Shown here: positions 17,741 through 26,236 of the stretch, one piece after another
Layout: each line of letters opens with the position of its first letter
Position numbering within the stretch: position 1 is the stretch's first letter
Assembly: GCA_023512345.1 (NCBI GenBank)
Contig: JAILZT010000012.1
Location: 97,128-161,127 of the forward strand
DNA: 64,000 nt
Source of the DNA: Paenibacillus sp.
GTDB lineage: Bacteria > Bacillota > Bacilli > Paenibacillales > Paenibacillaceae
Reading direction: 5' to 3'
Position numbers and translations under genes: made by a program
Notes under the pieces: generated by a model
Told to the model about the DNA's origin: nothing
Database searches by the model: none
The model's input: the letters and a program-made list of their open reading frames with translations, nothing else

Positions 17741-18103
17741 TTATGGTGTAATTACATAAGCAGAAGCAGGGACCTTTATCCAGGCTTTTCCAAGCCAAGT
17801 ATAAATCTCTCTCCACTCATTGCCCCATTGATCAGTGATGACTTTTCCCGTCGTATCTAACGTTTGTGCTCCCAGCAGGGCAACTGGAAATCCATCTGTT
17901 GAGAAGTAGAAAGGAGTGGTTCTGGTAAGTATGATCATTGGTGTAGCAGGTTTGATATCTGCCTGAGTAATAATTGGCGATGACAAAACGTCGCTGTAAG
18001 TGCTTCCAGTAACAGTTGTACCTGTTACTTCTGCAGCAGAAGCTGATGCTGCTATAGACGCCATTAGACCTAAGGCTACTGCAAAACTGGTAATTTTCTT
18101 CAT
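17741..18103 (-). CDS. small secreted protein, possible SH3-like fold
   Basis: 120 residues with a textbook signal peptide (MKKITSFAVALGLMASIAAS, cleavage after ASA). The mature part has Thr-rich stretches and an aromatic strand pattern (TPFYFSTDG, TDQWGNEWREIYTWLGKAWI) reminiscent of an SH3b domain, whose typical ending is a Trp-containing turn, but I cannot assign a family. AGGAGG lies seven bases before the ATG. Convergent with the NlpC/P60 gene. Function unknown; cell-envelope location is well supported. Confidence 0.75.
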   Translation of the reverse strand: MKKITSFAVALGLMASIAASASAAEVTGTTVTGSTYSDVLSSPIITQADIKPATPMIILTRTTPFYFSTDGFPVALLGAQTLDTTGKVITDQWGNEWREIYTWLGKAWIKVPASAYVITP

Positions 18104-18358
18104 TTCAGAATCCTCCTAGTGTTTTTTCTGCTGCATTTTTGATAATTCTCATGTTTGCTAATAAGGTAGTAAACCAATAGTGAGGAGTCTGAACCATAAT
18201 TTTCTTTTTTTTTTTTGAATCCATGACAACGTGGGGGAAAAGACCTATACTTTCTTCATAGGTATCCAAAAAATAGCATAAGCCCGTGAACTCCCTTTTA
18301 CAGGAAATCACGAGCTTATGTCATTAACTTTCTTTGATATCTCTCTAATAAAATGAAG
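18104..18358 (-). other. gene-free stretch with poly-A/T tract
   Basis: Between two minus-strand genes. It holds the terminator listed at 18268-18320 and a run of about thirteen T on the plus strand around 18204-18216. No further coding signal seen. Confidence 0.4.
18268..18320 (-). terminator. terminator of the DUF1328 gene (minus strand)
   Basis: On the minus-strand RNA the 13-base arms CATAAGCUCGUGA and UCACGGGCUUAUG pair fully, with one G-U, followed by AUUUUUU. The plus-strand version has a mismatch instead, which supports the orientation. Confidence 0.8.
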
Positions 18359-18526
18359 CTACATGGATCTACCCCTGCGCCCTGTAAAGAGCGAGATTAT
18401 AAATAACACGAGGAAGATATAGAATAACACTTTTGCAATACCCGCCGCTGCCGCTACAAGATTGAAGAAGCCGAAGATTCCGGCAATTAAGGCGATCACC
18501 AGTAAAATTACAGACCATTTCAACAT
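18359..18526 (-). CDS. DUF1328 (YtjA-like) small membrane protein
   Basis: A 55-residue frame: starts MLKWSVILLVIALIAG, continues FFNLVAAAAGIAKVLFYIFL and ends FTGRRGRSM. Two membrane segments with GIFGF and AAAAGIAKVLFYIF are diagnostic of the DUF1328/YtjA family of tiny inner-membrane proteins often linked to stress or dessication responses; no molecular function known. AGGGTGG lies nine bases upstream. A sigma-B-like element is found 50 bases upstream and a terminator downstream, and it sits in the stress island next to ytxG. A longer frame overlapping in another phase is only a shadow. Confidence 0.9.
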   Translation of the reverse strand: MLKWSVILLVIALIAGIFGFFNLVAAAAGIAKVLFYIFLVLFIISLFTGRRGRSM

Positions 18527-18575
18527 GATGCATCCACCCTTTCTTTGAGTATTGGTTTTGCGATGTATTCATTGT

Positions 18576-18601
18576 TTAAACGAGCCTTTTGGGTTTGAAA
18601 C
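18576..18601 (-). promoter_or_regulatory. candidate sigma-B-type promoter of DUF1328 gene
   Basis: Minus strand reads GTTTCA-N14-GTTTAA, 50 bases before the start. The -35 half and spacing equal those of the other sigma-B candidates in this window; the -10 half deviates at two positions from GGGTAA. Confidence 0.5.
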
Positions 18602-18639
18602 ATAAGCTGTGAAGCGGTTTTAGGAGCCGGTCCAGGTTT

Positions 18640-18665
18640 GTTTCGGCCTTTTATAGAAGGGGTAA
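18640..18665 (+). promoter_or_regulatory. candidate sigma-B promoter of ytxG-like gene
   Basis: GTTTCG-N14-GGGTAA matches the known sigma-B consensus (GTTTAA, 12-15 bases, GGGWAW) with a perfect -10. It lies 57 bases upstream of the start. Confidence 0.7.
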
Positions 18666-18721
18666 CTATGCAGTATTAAGGGCCGAAGAAGCCGCCATAA
18701 ATGATTGGAAGGGGTATGGAT

Positions 18722-19228
18722 ATGATTATTGAACTAAGTGTTGCTCTAGTTGCTGTTGCTTTTGCTATCCTCGTTTTCTTTTTAATTAAAACCTTGAAAT
18801 CAGCGAAAGATTCCCTCGACAAAGTTAGTCAAACTCTGCAGGAGGTTCAGAAGACCATCGATGAACTTACTTATGAGGTGAAGACAACAGTCAGACATGC
18901 TAATGATATTACTCTGGATGTTCAGGGTAAAATTCAAAAGATAGATCCAATTATGGATTCTGTGAAAAACTTGGGTGATGTGATGAGTGAATTGACCCTA
19001 AGCGTAAAACAAGTATCGGTAACAGCTATTGAGAAGCTTCGCAAATCGCGTGAGTCGAAGGATAAAGCTAAGGCCGTTTCCATTGACTCAACCCCTATGA
19101 CTCCTGCGGAAGAAAGAACAGTAAAAACATATGATGCCGTATATACGAAAAGCGGATCGGGAAAAATAGGAACCTTCCTGAAAGCCGTAGATGTTGGAGC
19201 TGCAGTGTGGCAAAAATTTCGCCGTTAA
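18722..19228 (+). CDS. ytxG: DUF948 general-stress-type protein (YtxG-like)
   Basis: 168 residues: one N-terminal membrane helix (ELSVALVAVAFAILVFFLI) followed by a long coiled coil (SLDKVSQTLQEVQKTIDEL and on) and a basic tail. This is the DUF948 family including B. subtilis YtxG, whose operon is sigma-B/sigma-H controlled. I chose ATG at 18722 because AAGGGG is seven bases upstream; two earlier in-frame ATGs at 18701 and 18716 are badly spaced. A sigma-B-type promoter precedes it. In B. subtilis ytxG and ytxH are adjacent; here a YtxH-like gene lies 11 kb away on the other side of sigB. Confidence 0.85.
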   Translation: MIIELSVALVAVAFAILVFFLIKTLKSAKDSLDKVSQTLQEVQKTIDELTYEVKTTVRHANDITLDVQGKIQKIDPIMDSVKNLGDVMSELTLSVKQVSVTAIEKLRKSRESKDKAKAVSIDSTPMTPAEERTVKTYDAVYTKSGSGKIGTFLKAVDVGAAVWQKFRR

Positions 19229-19282
19229 CCTTTAGCTAGTCACTTAGACGGTGAATGCAGCTCAGAAAGGTGGGACAACAAC

Positions 19283-19816
19283 ATGAATGTTATCATCCTT
19301 TTGCTTAGTCTTCTCACTCCTTACTTAGATAAGCCTGTTCAGCAGGAACCTCTTTCTGCGGCTGCTTTGACCCGCCCGGCTTCGGCGATGCTTGCCTTTC
19401 AGCATACACAGACTTTAACACCTTATCTTAGCCATTTTGAATCCATGGCAGATGTTCAGCTCTTTACTACTGAGGAAGAACTACTGGAACAGAAAGGACT
19501 CCCTTTAAGTATCAAGAATGATCCTTGGCAGGGATGCCTGGAATATCAGTATGAAGATATGTCTGCAGGTATTTGTGAGGGCAAAGTAATCTATGTTCAT
19601 GTAACTCCTTACCAAGCTCAATTACATGGACTTTCAATTAACGGTATTGAACTTGATCCTAAACAGGGTAACCTGCAAGATCTATTAGGACCCCCAGACT
19701 TCAAAGCGGAAGATGGGGATGTATATATAAGAGGGGATCTTGCTCTTAAAATTTACCGGGATCAAATAACAGGGGAATGGTTGGGAATTGACTTATTTGA
19801 TGGAAGCTCCTCCTAA
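19283..19816 (+). CDS. hypothetical protein, possibly exported
   Basis: 177 residues. The N terminus is hydrophobic (MNVIILLLSLLTPYL) and may be a short signal or anchor. The remainder has an alternating pattern (YVHVTPYQAQLHGLSINGIE, LQDLLGPPDF) that resembles small repeated beta domains, but I do not recognise the family. AAAGGTGG stands nine bases before the ATG. It lies between two stress-type genes and follows ytxG by 54 bases without a terminator, so it could be cotranscribed with it and share sigma-B control. Confidence 0.65.
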   Translation: MNVIILLLSLLTPYLDKPVQQEPLSAAALTRPASAMLAFQHTQTLTPYLSHFESMADVQLFTTEEELLEQKGLPLSIKNDPWQGCLEYQYEDMSAGICEGKVIYVHVTPYQAQLHGLSINGIELDPKQGNLQDLLGPPDFKAEDGDVYIRGDLALKIYRDQITGEWLGIDLFDGSSS

Positions 19817-19819
19817 CCG

Positions 19820-19845
19820 GTTTCAAGTGAAGATTTTGAGGTTAA
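19820..19845 (+). promoter_or_regulatory. candidate sigma-B promoter of GSP17M-like gene
   Basis: GTTTCA-N14-GGTTAA, 60 bases before the start; same -35 and spacing as the rsbV element, one deviation in the -10. Confidence 0.6.
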
Positions 19846-19904
19846 TGAAAGAACAGTCATGTTTTTTGTGAAAAGATCAAATACTTCTTAAGGAGAGTGA
19901 ACTC

Positions 19905-20252
19905 ATGGATTCAATAGGTGCGCAAACTTTTGCAAAAGTGCTCCAGAACAGTGTTCAGGCGATCGAAGAAGTAAATCGACTTCATAATAGTGGGTACAGG
20001 AAAGAAGATATATACGTAATCAGCCACGATCAAGACCGGGAAGGTCGTATCGTGGATGCTGCAGATAGTAACGAGGTAGGCTTAAAAGAAGAAGGGTTAT
20101 TCGGGGCCATTGCCAATATGTTCCGTTCGCGTGGTGATGCACTTCGATTTAAAATCACTTCACTAGGGTTAAGTGATGCGGAAGCGAAATTTTATGAGAA
20201 AGAACTTGATTTAGGGAAGGTGCTAGTCATTACCAAAAGAACAAATCCCTAA
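19905..20252 (+). CDS. general stress protein 17M-like (YflT domain)
   Basis: 115 residues, matching the heat-induced stress protein YflT/GSP17M family: an N-terminal SVQAIEEVNRLHNSGYRKED followed by IYVISHDQDREGRIVDAADS and a C-terminal KFYEKELDLGKVLVI. In B. subtilis yflT (GSP17M) is a sigma-B gene of unknown mechanism. Soluble, cytoplasmic. AAGGAGAG sits nine bases before the ATG. A sigma-B-like promoter precedes and a very stable terminator follows, directly in front of the sigB regulatory operon. Confidence 0.88.
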   Translation: MDSIGAQTFAKVLQNSVQAIEEVNRLHNSGYRKEDIYVISHDQDREGRIVDAADSNEVGLKEEGLFGAIANMFRSRGDALRFKITSLGLSDAEAKFYEKELDLGKVLVITKRTNP

Positions 20253-20300
20253 TTATTTTATATACTGCTCTTAGCGGGATTGTCTATAGTCCAAGATTGT

Positions 20301-20338
20301 AACCTCCAGCCCCACTATTCGTAGTGGGGCTGGAGGTT
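20301..20338 (+). terminator. 17-bp perfect hairpin with UUCG loop
   Basis: Arms AACCTCCAGCCCCACTA and its exact complement close on TTCG. Weak T-tail (TTAATTTATT), yet the stem is strong enough to insulate the stress gene from the rsb operon. Confidence 0.8.
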
Positions 20339-20428
20339 AATTTATTGAATGTATCCTGTTATGATTACTTTATGCAGTCTGAGGTTCGGGGTTTTCAGTC
20401 GGAATACTACTCGTGCGAGGTGAAAGAG

Positions 20429-21601
20429 ATGAGAATATTAATCGTAGATGATAATCCCACTAACGTTATTATTATTCGTGAAATCCTGAAAAAAGAAAAT
20501 TACAGGAACTTTATAACCGCGTCTTCTGCTAAAGAGATGCTTAATTTACTAGGAATAACGGACAAGGAACCTGAAACACGACCGCGTCCATCGGAAATAG
20601 ATCTGATTTTGCTGGATATGATGATGCCTGAAATGGATGGTATTGAAGCCTGCCGTGTAGTACAACAATATGATCATCTGAAGGATATTCCTATCATTAT
20701 GGTTACTGCTGTTGGGGATTCGAAAAAATTGGCGGAAGCTCTGGATGCCGGGGCAGTAGACTATGTTACGAAGCCTATTAATAAAGTGGAGCTAATGGCC
20801 AGAATCAGGCTTGCCCTTCGTCTTAAACAGGAAAAGGACTGGCATAAGGAACGTGATCAGCATATTCAGGATGAGCTGAAGCTGGCAGCTCTGGTTCAAA
20901 ACGCAGTGTTAAGCCTGCCGCTTACGGAGGAGTCCTTTGAAGTCCACGCCCTTTTTCAGCCTTCCTTTGAGCTGGCCGGTGATTTATATGCCTGGTATTC
21001 TCTTGGAGACGGGAGATATGGAGTTGTTCTCCTTGATATGATGGGTCATGGGATATCTTCGTCCCTATTCTGTATGTTTATTGCTTCAGTGCTTAAGGAC
21101 ACCGTAACAACTTATGTAGAACCGGAAAAGGTAGTCCAAGAGTTAAACCGGCGATTTAATCAGTTATATATTGAGAAACAGCTGGTACAGTACTATTTCA
21201 CAGCCATATATCTGGTTATAGATACTCGTATAAAGCGTATTGATTATGTGAATGCAGGGCATCCGCCTGGACTCTTCTTCGAGGGAGCAGCCAAAAGACC
21301 TGTATTGCTGGAGAGCAACTGCCATCCTGTAGGTTTGTTCGACCGTATGGAGGTTCAGCCTCAAAGCTTGACCTATGAAGATGAAGGGCATCTTGCTTTG
21401 TATACCGATGGGCTGCTTGAACTGGTAACGGGAGAACAGGAGGAACAGCTTGAATTTCTGATCGGGCACTTGAATGGAGAGCACAAATGGCAGGAAGAAG
21501 CTATGCGTGAAGCTTTTTTTAAGGAAGATGTCAAAAAAGACCGTGATGACGATAAATGCTTGGTGTGGATCTCACTGATGAAAGGAATAGATAAGGAATG
21601 A
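20429..21601 (+). CDS. rsbY: receiver-PP2C phosphatase, RsbY-like
   Basis: 390 residues. Residues 1-125 are a receiver domain (acid pair D7/D8, phospho-acceptor D63 in LLDMMMP, K in VTKPI); a short coiled linker leads to a SpoIIE-type PP2C domain (FELAGDLYAW, LLDMMGHGISSSL, LALYTDGLLEL). This is the architecture of B. cereus RsbY, which dephosphorylates RsbV-P when its receiver is phosphorylated by RsbK. I placed the start at ATG 20429 (GAGGTG six bases upstream) because MRILIVDDN is the canonical receiver beginning; the frame extends further up without a ribosome site. Its stop overlaps the next start by four bases, indicating coupling to the kinase gene. Confidence 0.88.
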   Translation: MRILIVDDNPTNVIIIREILKKENYRNFITASSAKEMLNLLGITDKEPETRPRPSEIDLILLDMMMPEMDGIEACRVVQQYDHLKDIPIIMVTAVGDSKKLAEALDAGAVDYVTKPINKVELMARIRLALRLKQEKDWHKERDQHIQDELKLAALVQNAVLSLPLTEESFEVHALFQPSFELAGDLYAWYSLGDGRYGVVLLDMMGHGISSSLFCMFIASVLKDTVTTYVEPEKVVQELNRRFNQLYIEKQLVQYYFTAIYLVIDTRIKRIDYVNAGHPPGLFFEGAAKRPVLLESNCHPVGLFDRMEVQPQSLTYEDEGHLALYTDGLLELVTGEQEEQLEFLIGHLNGEHKWQEEAMREAFFKEDVKKDRDDDKCLVWISLMKGIDKE

Positions 21602-24600
21602 AGATAAGAGCCAAATTAATCATCGGATTTAGCGCGATGCTGGCTATTATGCTGAGCCTTACTATGGTTGGGTTTGATCGTCTCAATTATATGAATGGAC
21701 AGCTAGATACGATTTACCAGGACCGCTATCAAAAAATCCGCTCTTCTGCGGGTATGCGTGGAGAAGTTAATACTATGGCCCGCACAGTAACCTCCATTTT
21801 GCTGAACACAGATGCATCATCAGTGAATAAGCAAAGGAAGGAAATTGAGGGTAGTCAAGCAAAAGCGACAGAACACTATAAAGGGATGAATAAAAGTATT
21901 TCAAATCCTGAAGAATTTCAAATGCTTAAGCGTATCGAATCAGCAGGTACTGCTTATTTGGAATATCAGACACAAATCCTGCAGTTGTTAGATGAGAATA
22001 AAGTCGATCAAGCAAGGGATTTTCATAACATGAATGGACAGGCTGTTGTAAGTGAGTTGTTATCAAGCCTTAACAGCTTATCTGATTTTGAGAACTTTAT
22101 GCTGAATGAAGAGATAAAGTCTGCCAAGTCCGCTTATATGGGTTCCATTCAAATGGTTTCCTTGATTATGATTGCTGGATTGCTGCTGGGCCTCGGAATT
22201 ATTCTATGGGTGATTCCAAGTATTACACGTGGATTAAATGTTGTATCAATGATGATTAGCAGCTTCGGAAGTGGAAAACGAAGAGCAATTCGTCGAATTA
22301 AGATTACCTCTAAGGATGAGATTGGTGATATCGCGCGTGTCTTCAAGGAGGTGGCAGAAGACCTAGATCAGAAGCAGGAGCTTGAGCGGGCTTATGCGCA
22401 GGCACAAAGTGATCAATCCTGGCTCAATGGAAATGTAGCCCGAGTAACTGAACTGCTGCGTGGTGTGAACTCACTCGAACAAGTGGCTCAGACCTTTATC
22501 AATGAATTTACTCCTGAGCTTGAAGCCCAATACGGGGCATTATATTTAACAGACATTAAGAATCCGAATATGCTGAATCTCAGTGGATCCTATGCTCATG
22601 ACGGGGTCAGTTCGCCCAAAGAGAGTTTTGAAATCGGTCAGGGACTTGTTGGACAGAGTGCACTCGACAAGACACCCATTAAGCTTGAGACCACTCCCGA
22701 TAACTATTTGACTGTTTCCTCAGGACTTGGTGAGGCACAGCCTAACAATATTGCTATTTATCCCCTTCTTTTTGAAGAAGAACTACTTGGAGTTATTGAA
22801 TTTGCTTCATTTAAGCCTTTTACGGGGCTGCATATCGAGCTTTTAAAACAGCTTTCTGCTAACTTAGCAGTCATCCTAAATAATATAAGTCGCAGCTTAG
22901 TGGTGAAGGATTTGCTGCGGGAGTCGCAAGCTCTTAGCGAAGAACTGCAGTGCCAGTCCGAAGAATTGTTAACCCAACAGGAGGAGCTGCGTCGTTCCAA
23001 TGAAAATCTGGAGGAACAGACGGATGCACTTAGACGTTCTGAGGACTTGCTGCAGCGGCAACAGGAAGAACTGGAGCATTACAACAGTGAACTGATTTCA
23101 AAGACTCAAGCTCTTGAAGCACAAGTTCAGGAGGTCGAAGAAAAGAAAAATGAGATTGAAGGCGCACGCAGCCAACTCGAGAAACAGGCGATGCAGCTCT
23201 CCATTACAAGTAAATATAAATCCGAATTCTTAGCGAATATGTCTCATGAGCTTCGGACTCCGCTTAATAGTCTGCTCATCCTCTCGCAGCTACTTACGGA
23301 GAATAAGGACGGAAATTTGACCGAGAAGCAGGTTGAGTTCGCTCACACCATTTATATGTCCGGTGCAGATCTGCTCAAAATGATTGATGAGATCCTTGAC
23401 TTGTCCAAAGTAGATGCCGGGAAGATGGAGCTGACTAGTGAAACCGTTCAAATGGCTGATCTTAAAAGCTTCGTGAAAAAGAATTTTGCCCCACAAGCAG
23501 CTAAAAAAGGCTTGTCATTGCGCATTTCCTTTGAGGAGCCACTGCCAGATAGTATTGTCATTGACAGTCACCGCTTAAAGCAGGTTTTACGTAATCTCTT
23601 GTCCAATGCGTTTAAATTTACAAGCGAAGGTTTTATAGAATTTTCTGTTAAGAGAGCTGAAAGTAACGCGCTCCCAGCCTACCTTTCACGAGATAAGGAA
23701 TATGTTGCCCTTGTAGTGAAGGACAGTGGTATCGGTATTCCAGCGGACAAAACAGATCTTGTGTTTGAAGCCTTTCAACAGGTTGATGGCACGACAAGCC
23801 GGAAGTATGGCGGCACAGGACTTGGTTTATCGATAAGCCGTGAATTGGCTCGTCTTCTAGGGGGAGCTATTGTTCTTGAATCTCGAGAAGGACAAGGGAG
23901 TGTCTTTACCTTTTATGTACCGGTTGAGGGTGATTATAACATTCAGCAGGGCGCTCAAGAGGCTGCAGCAGCGGGTCTCTCCCTGTCTTTTGTGAATCTA
24001 AAGTCTACTGACAACCAGACCTCTTCACCAACTTCTGTACAGCAACAGGCTCAAATCGTTATAGAGGATGACCGTGATGTTTTGAATCCAAACGATAAAG
24101 TATTGCTTGTTATTGAAGATGATTCGAGCTTTGCGAAGATATTGCTGAGCATGGCTCGTGGGCGCGGTTATAAGGCGCTCGTGGCCCTTCAAGGAGATAC
24201 GGGGCTGCAGATGGCGAAAAATTATTTACCGGATGCTATTATTTTGGACATTCAGCTGCCAGTTTTGGATGGATGGTCCATATTGAGAGAACTGAAGGAA
24301 TCCTCCCAGACGCGTCATATTCCTGTCCATGTTATTTCTGTGAATGATGAAGTTAAGCAGGGACTAATGATGGGGGCTATGGCCTATTTAAGAAAGCCTG
24401 CATCGAAGGAAGCTCTGGATCGGGCGTTCTCATCCATTGAGAACTACACCTCCAGTACCTTGAAGCATCTTCTGATTGTTGAGGATGATGAGAATCAACG
24501 CCGTTCGATCACCGAATTAATTGGGCATGATGATGTGGAGATCACTGCAGTTTCCACAGGTGGTGAAGCCTTACAAGAGCTCCACAAAAAAAGATATGAC

Positions 24601-25266
24601 TGCATGGTTCTTGATCTAATGCTGGGTGATATGAACGGTTTTGATTTACTGGATCAAATCCGTGATGACCAAGAACTGAATGATTTGCCAATCATAATTT
24701 ATACCGGAAAAGATTTGGATAGTAAGGAAGAGACCAAACTGCGGAAATATGCGGAGTCGATCATCATCAAAGATGTTCGTTCCCCTGAACGTTTACTCGA
24801 TGAAACAACGCTATTCCTGCACCGAGTTGAGGCAAATCTTCCGGAGGATAAGCGTAAGATTCTGCAAAAGCTCCATAATAAAGAGGAGCTGTTCCATGGA
24901 AAGAAAATATTGCTTGTAGATGATGATATCCGCAATGTTTTTGCACTTTCAAGTGTGCTTGAAGGATATCAAATGGAAGTTAAGTTTGCCGAGAACGGCA
25001 GTGAGGCACTGGATATTCTGGCAGAGCAGGATGACTTTGATCTAATCCTCATGGATATGATGATGCCGGAAATGGACGGATATGAGGCCACACGCCGAAT
25101 CCGTCAAATGCCGCAGTTCGCGAAGCTGCCTATTATTGCTCTTACTGCCAAAGCCATGAAAGAGGACCGGGCTAAGTGTATTGAGGCCGGCGTATCGGAT
25201 TACATGAAGAAACCGATAGAAACCGATCAGCTTCTTTCACTAATGCGTGTTTGGTTGTATTCGTAA
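21598..25266 (+). CDS. rsbK: hybrid sensor histidine kinase with three receivers, RsbK-like
   Basis: 1222 residues. Order: membrane segment (6-25), a four-helix extracytoplasmic region of CHASE3 type, second membrane segment (about 183-208), HAMP (about 210-260), GAF (about 280-435), coiled coil (440-545), HisKA with H550 (FLANMSHELRTPLN), HATPase (NLLSNAFKFT, DSGIGIP, GGTGLGLSIS), then three receivers with phospho-acceptors D884, D1006 and D1153. The last receiver is the best conserved. B. cereus RsbK has the same type of layout and phosphorylates RsbY. The start overlaps the rsbY stop (ATGA). The CHASE3/GAF input suggests regulation by methylation and a cytoplasmic ligand; the neighbouring CheR-like gene fits this. 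Confidence 0.88.
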   Translation: MKIRAKLIIGFSAMLAIMLSLTMVGFDRLNYMNGQLDTIYQDRYQKIRSSAGMRGEVNTMARTVTSILLNTDASSVNKQRKEIEGSQAKATEHYKGMNKSISNPEEFQMLKRIESAGTAYLEYQTQILQLLDENKVDQARDFHNMNGQAVVSELLSSLNSLSDFENFMLNEEIKSAKSAYMGSIQMVSLIMIAGLLLGLGIILWVIPSITRGLNVVSMMISSFGSGKRRAIRRIKITSKDEIGDIARVFKEVAEDLDQKQELERAYAQAQSDQSWLNGNVARVTELLRGVNSLEQVAQTFINEFTPELEAQYGALYLTDIKNPNMLNLSGSYAHDGVSSPKESFEIGQGLVGQSALDKTPIKLETTPDNYLTVSSGLGEAQPNNIAIYPLLFEEELLGVIEFASFKPFTGLHIELLKQLSANLAVILNNISRSLVVKDLLRESQALSEELQCQSEELLTQQEELRRSNENLEEQTDALRRSEDLLQRQQEELEHYNSELISKTQALEAQVQEVEEKKNEIEGARSQLEKQAMQLSITSKYKSEFLANMSHELRTPLNSLLILSQLLTENKDGNLTEKQVEFAHTIYMSGADLLKMIDEILDLSKVDAGKMELTSETVQMADLKSFVKKNFAPQAAKKGLSLRISFEEPLPDSIVIDSHRLKQVLRNLLSNAFKFTSEGFIEFSVKRAESNALPAYLSRDKEYVALVVKDSGIGIPADKTDLVFEAFQQVDGTTSRKYGGTGLGLSISRELARLLGGAIVLESREGQGSVFTFYVPVEGDYNIQQGAQEAAAAGLSLSFVNLKSTDNQTSSPTSVQQQAQIVIEDDRDVLNPNDKVLLVIEDDSSFAKILLSMARGRGYKALVALQGDTGLQMAKNYLPDAIILDIQLPVLDGWSILRELKESSQTRHIPVHVISVNDEVKQGLMMGAMAYLRKPASKEALDRAFSSIENYTSSTLKHLLIVEDDENQRRSITELIGHDDVEITAVSTGGEALQELHKKRYDCMVLDLMLGDMNGFDLLDQIRDDQELNDLPIIIYTGKDLDSKEETKLRKYAESIIIKDVRSPERLLDETTLFLHRVEANLPEDKRKILQKLHNKEELFHGKKILLVDDDIRNVFALSSVLEGYQMEVKFAENGSEALDILAEQDDFDLILMDMMMPEMDGYEATRRIRQMPQFAKLPIIALTAKAMKEDRAKCIEAGVSDYMKKPIETDQLLSLMRVWLYS

Positions 25267-25346
25267 AGACCTTTTTGGGGTAATAGGTTACAGATCTACT
25301 TTCAGCCAGTCCGGAAAAATGCAATTGCAAGGGAGCCGGGATAATT

Positions 25347-26216
25347 ATGAAGGCAATGGAGCGCGAATTTGAGAAGGAATTTTCTTTGGCAGCAGGTAAA
25401 AATGAATTGGAAAATATAGAGATTGAACTGTTGCTGGAGGGAGTACACCGACTTTATGGTTATGACTTCCGAAATTATGCATTACCTTCTTTGAAGCGAC
25501 GGATATGGCATCATGTTCATTCAGAGAATGTACCCAGCATATCAGCGTTGCAGGAAAAGGTGCTGCATGACCGGGCCTGCTTCGAAAGGCTGATTTACAG
25601 TTTATCGATCCCTGTTACAGAGATGTTCAGAGACCCGGGGCTCTTTCTAACCTTTCGTCAAAAGGTAATCCCGATACTACGTACGTATCCCTATATCCGG
25701 ATTTGGCATGCCGGTTGTTCAACGGGAGAAGAGGTTTACTCTATGGCTATTCTGTTGCATGAAGAAGGCCTGTACGACAAGGCGCGTATTTATGCCACAG
25801 ATATGAATAATCGTTCATTGCAGCAGGCTAAGGAAGGCGTATATGAAATTAGCAAGATGAAGCAATACACCAAAAATTATCTGGATGCGGGGGGTACTCG
25901 AGCATTCTCGGAGTATTATTCAGCGAAATATAACTCGGTTATTCTTCAGCCTTTCCTAAGGAAAAACATCATTTTTGCAGAGCATAATTTAGCGACGGAT
26001 ACCTCTTTTAATGAGTTTAATGTTATTTTTTGCCGTAATGTAATGATCTATTTCAATGATGAGCTTCGTGATGATGTGCATGGCTTATTTAATGAAAGTT
26101 TGAGCCGCTTTGGAATCTTGGTGCTGGGTTCTAAAGAGTCCATTCATTTCACACGGTATAGCGAAAGCTATGAAGCTTTGGATAGGGTTGAAAAAATTTA
26201 TCGCAAGATTAAATAG
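25347..26216 (+). CDS. rsbM: CheR-type methyltransferase, RsbM-like
   Basis: 289 residues. The N-terminal helical CheR domain (GYDFRNYALPSLKRRIWHHV) precedes the SAM-binding domain with WHAGCSTGEEVYS, IYATDMNNRSL and FCRNVMIYF. No chemoreceptor or other chemotaxis gene is nearby, but a kinase with a four-helix sensory region lies directly upstream. In B. cereus, RsbM methylates RsbK and dampens sigma-B activity; the same role is inferred here. AAGGGAG stands 11 bases before the ATG. The 80-base gap after the kinase contains GGGTAA preceded 15 bases upstream only by GTATTC, too weak to call a promoter. Confidence 0.87.
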   Translation: MKAMEREFEKEFSLAAGKNELENIEIELLLEGVHRLYGYDFRNYALPSLKRRIWHHVHSENVPSISALQEKVLHDRACFERLIYSLSIPVTEMFRDPGLFLTFRQKVIPILRTYPYIRIWHAGCSTGEEVYSMAILLHEEGLYDKARIYATDMNNRSLQQAKEGVYEISKMKQYTKNYLDAGGTRAFSEYYSAKYNSVILQPFLRKNIIFAEHNLATDTSFNEFNVIFCRNVMIYFNDELRDDVHGLFNESLSRFGILVLGSKESIHFTRYSESYEALDRVEKIYRKIK

Positions 26217-26236
26217 TGTGTGTTTAGGAGGATCTT

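Noticed and set aside
18369..18572. 67-codon minus-strand frame overlapping the DUF1328 gene
   Set aside because: The product has no family features; the overlapping 55-codon frame in another phase matches DUF1328 and has the ribosome site.
25261..25300. GGGTAA preceded 15 bases by GTATTC, as a sigma-B promoter for rsbM
   Set aside because: The -35 half does not fit and the spacing differs from the five consistent elements.
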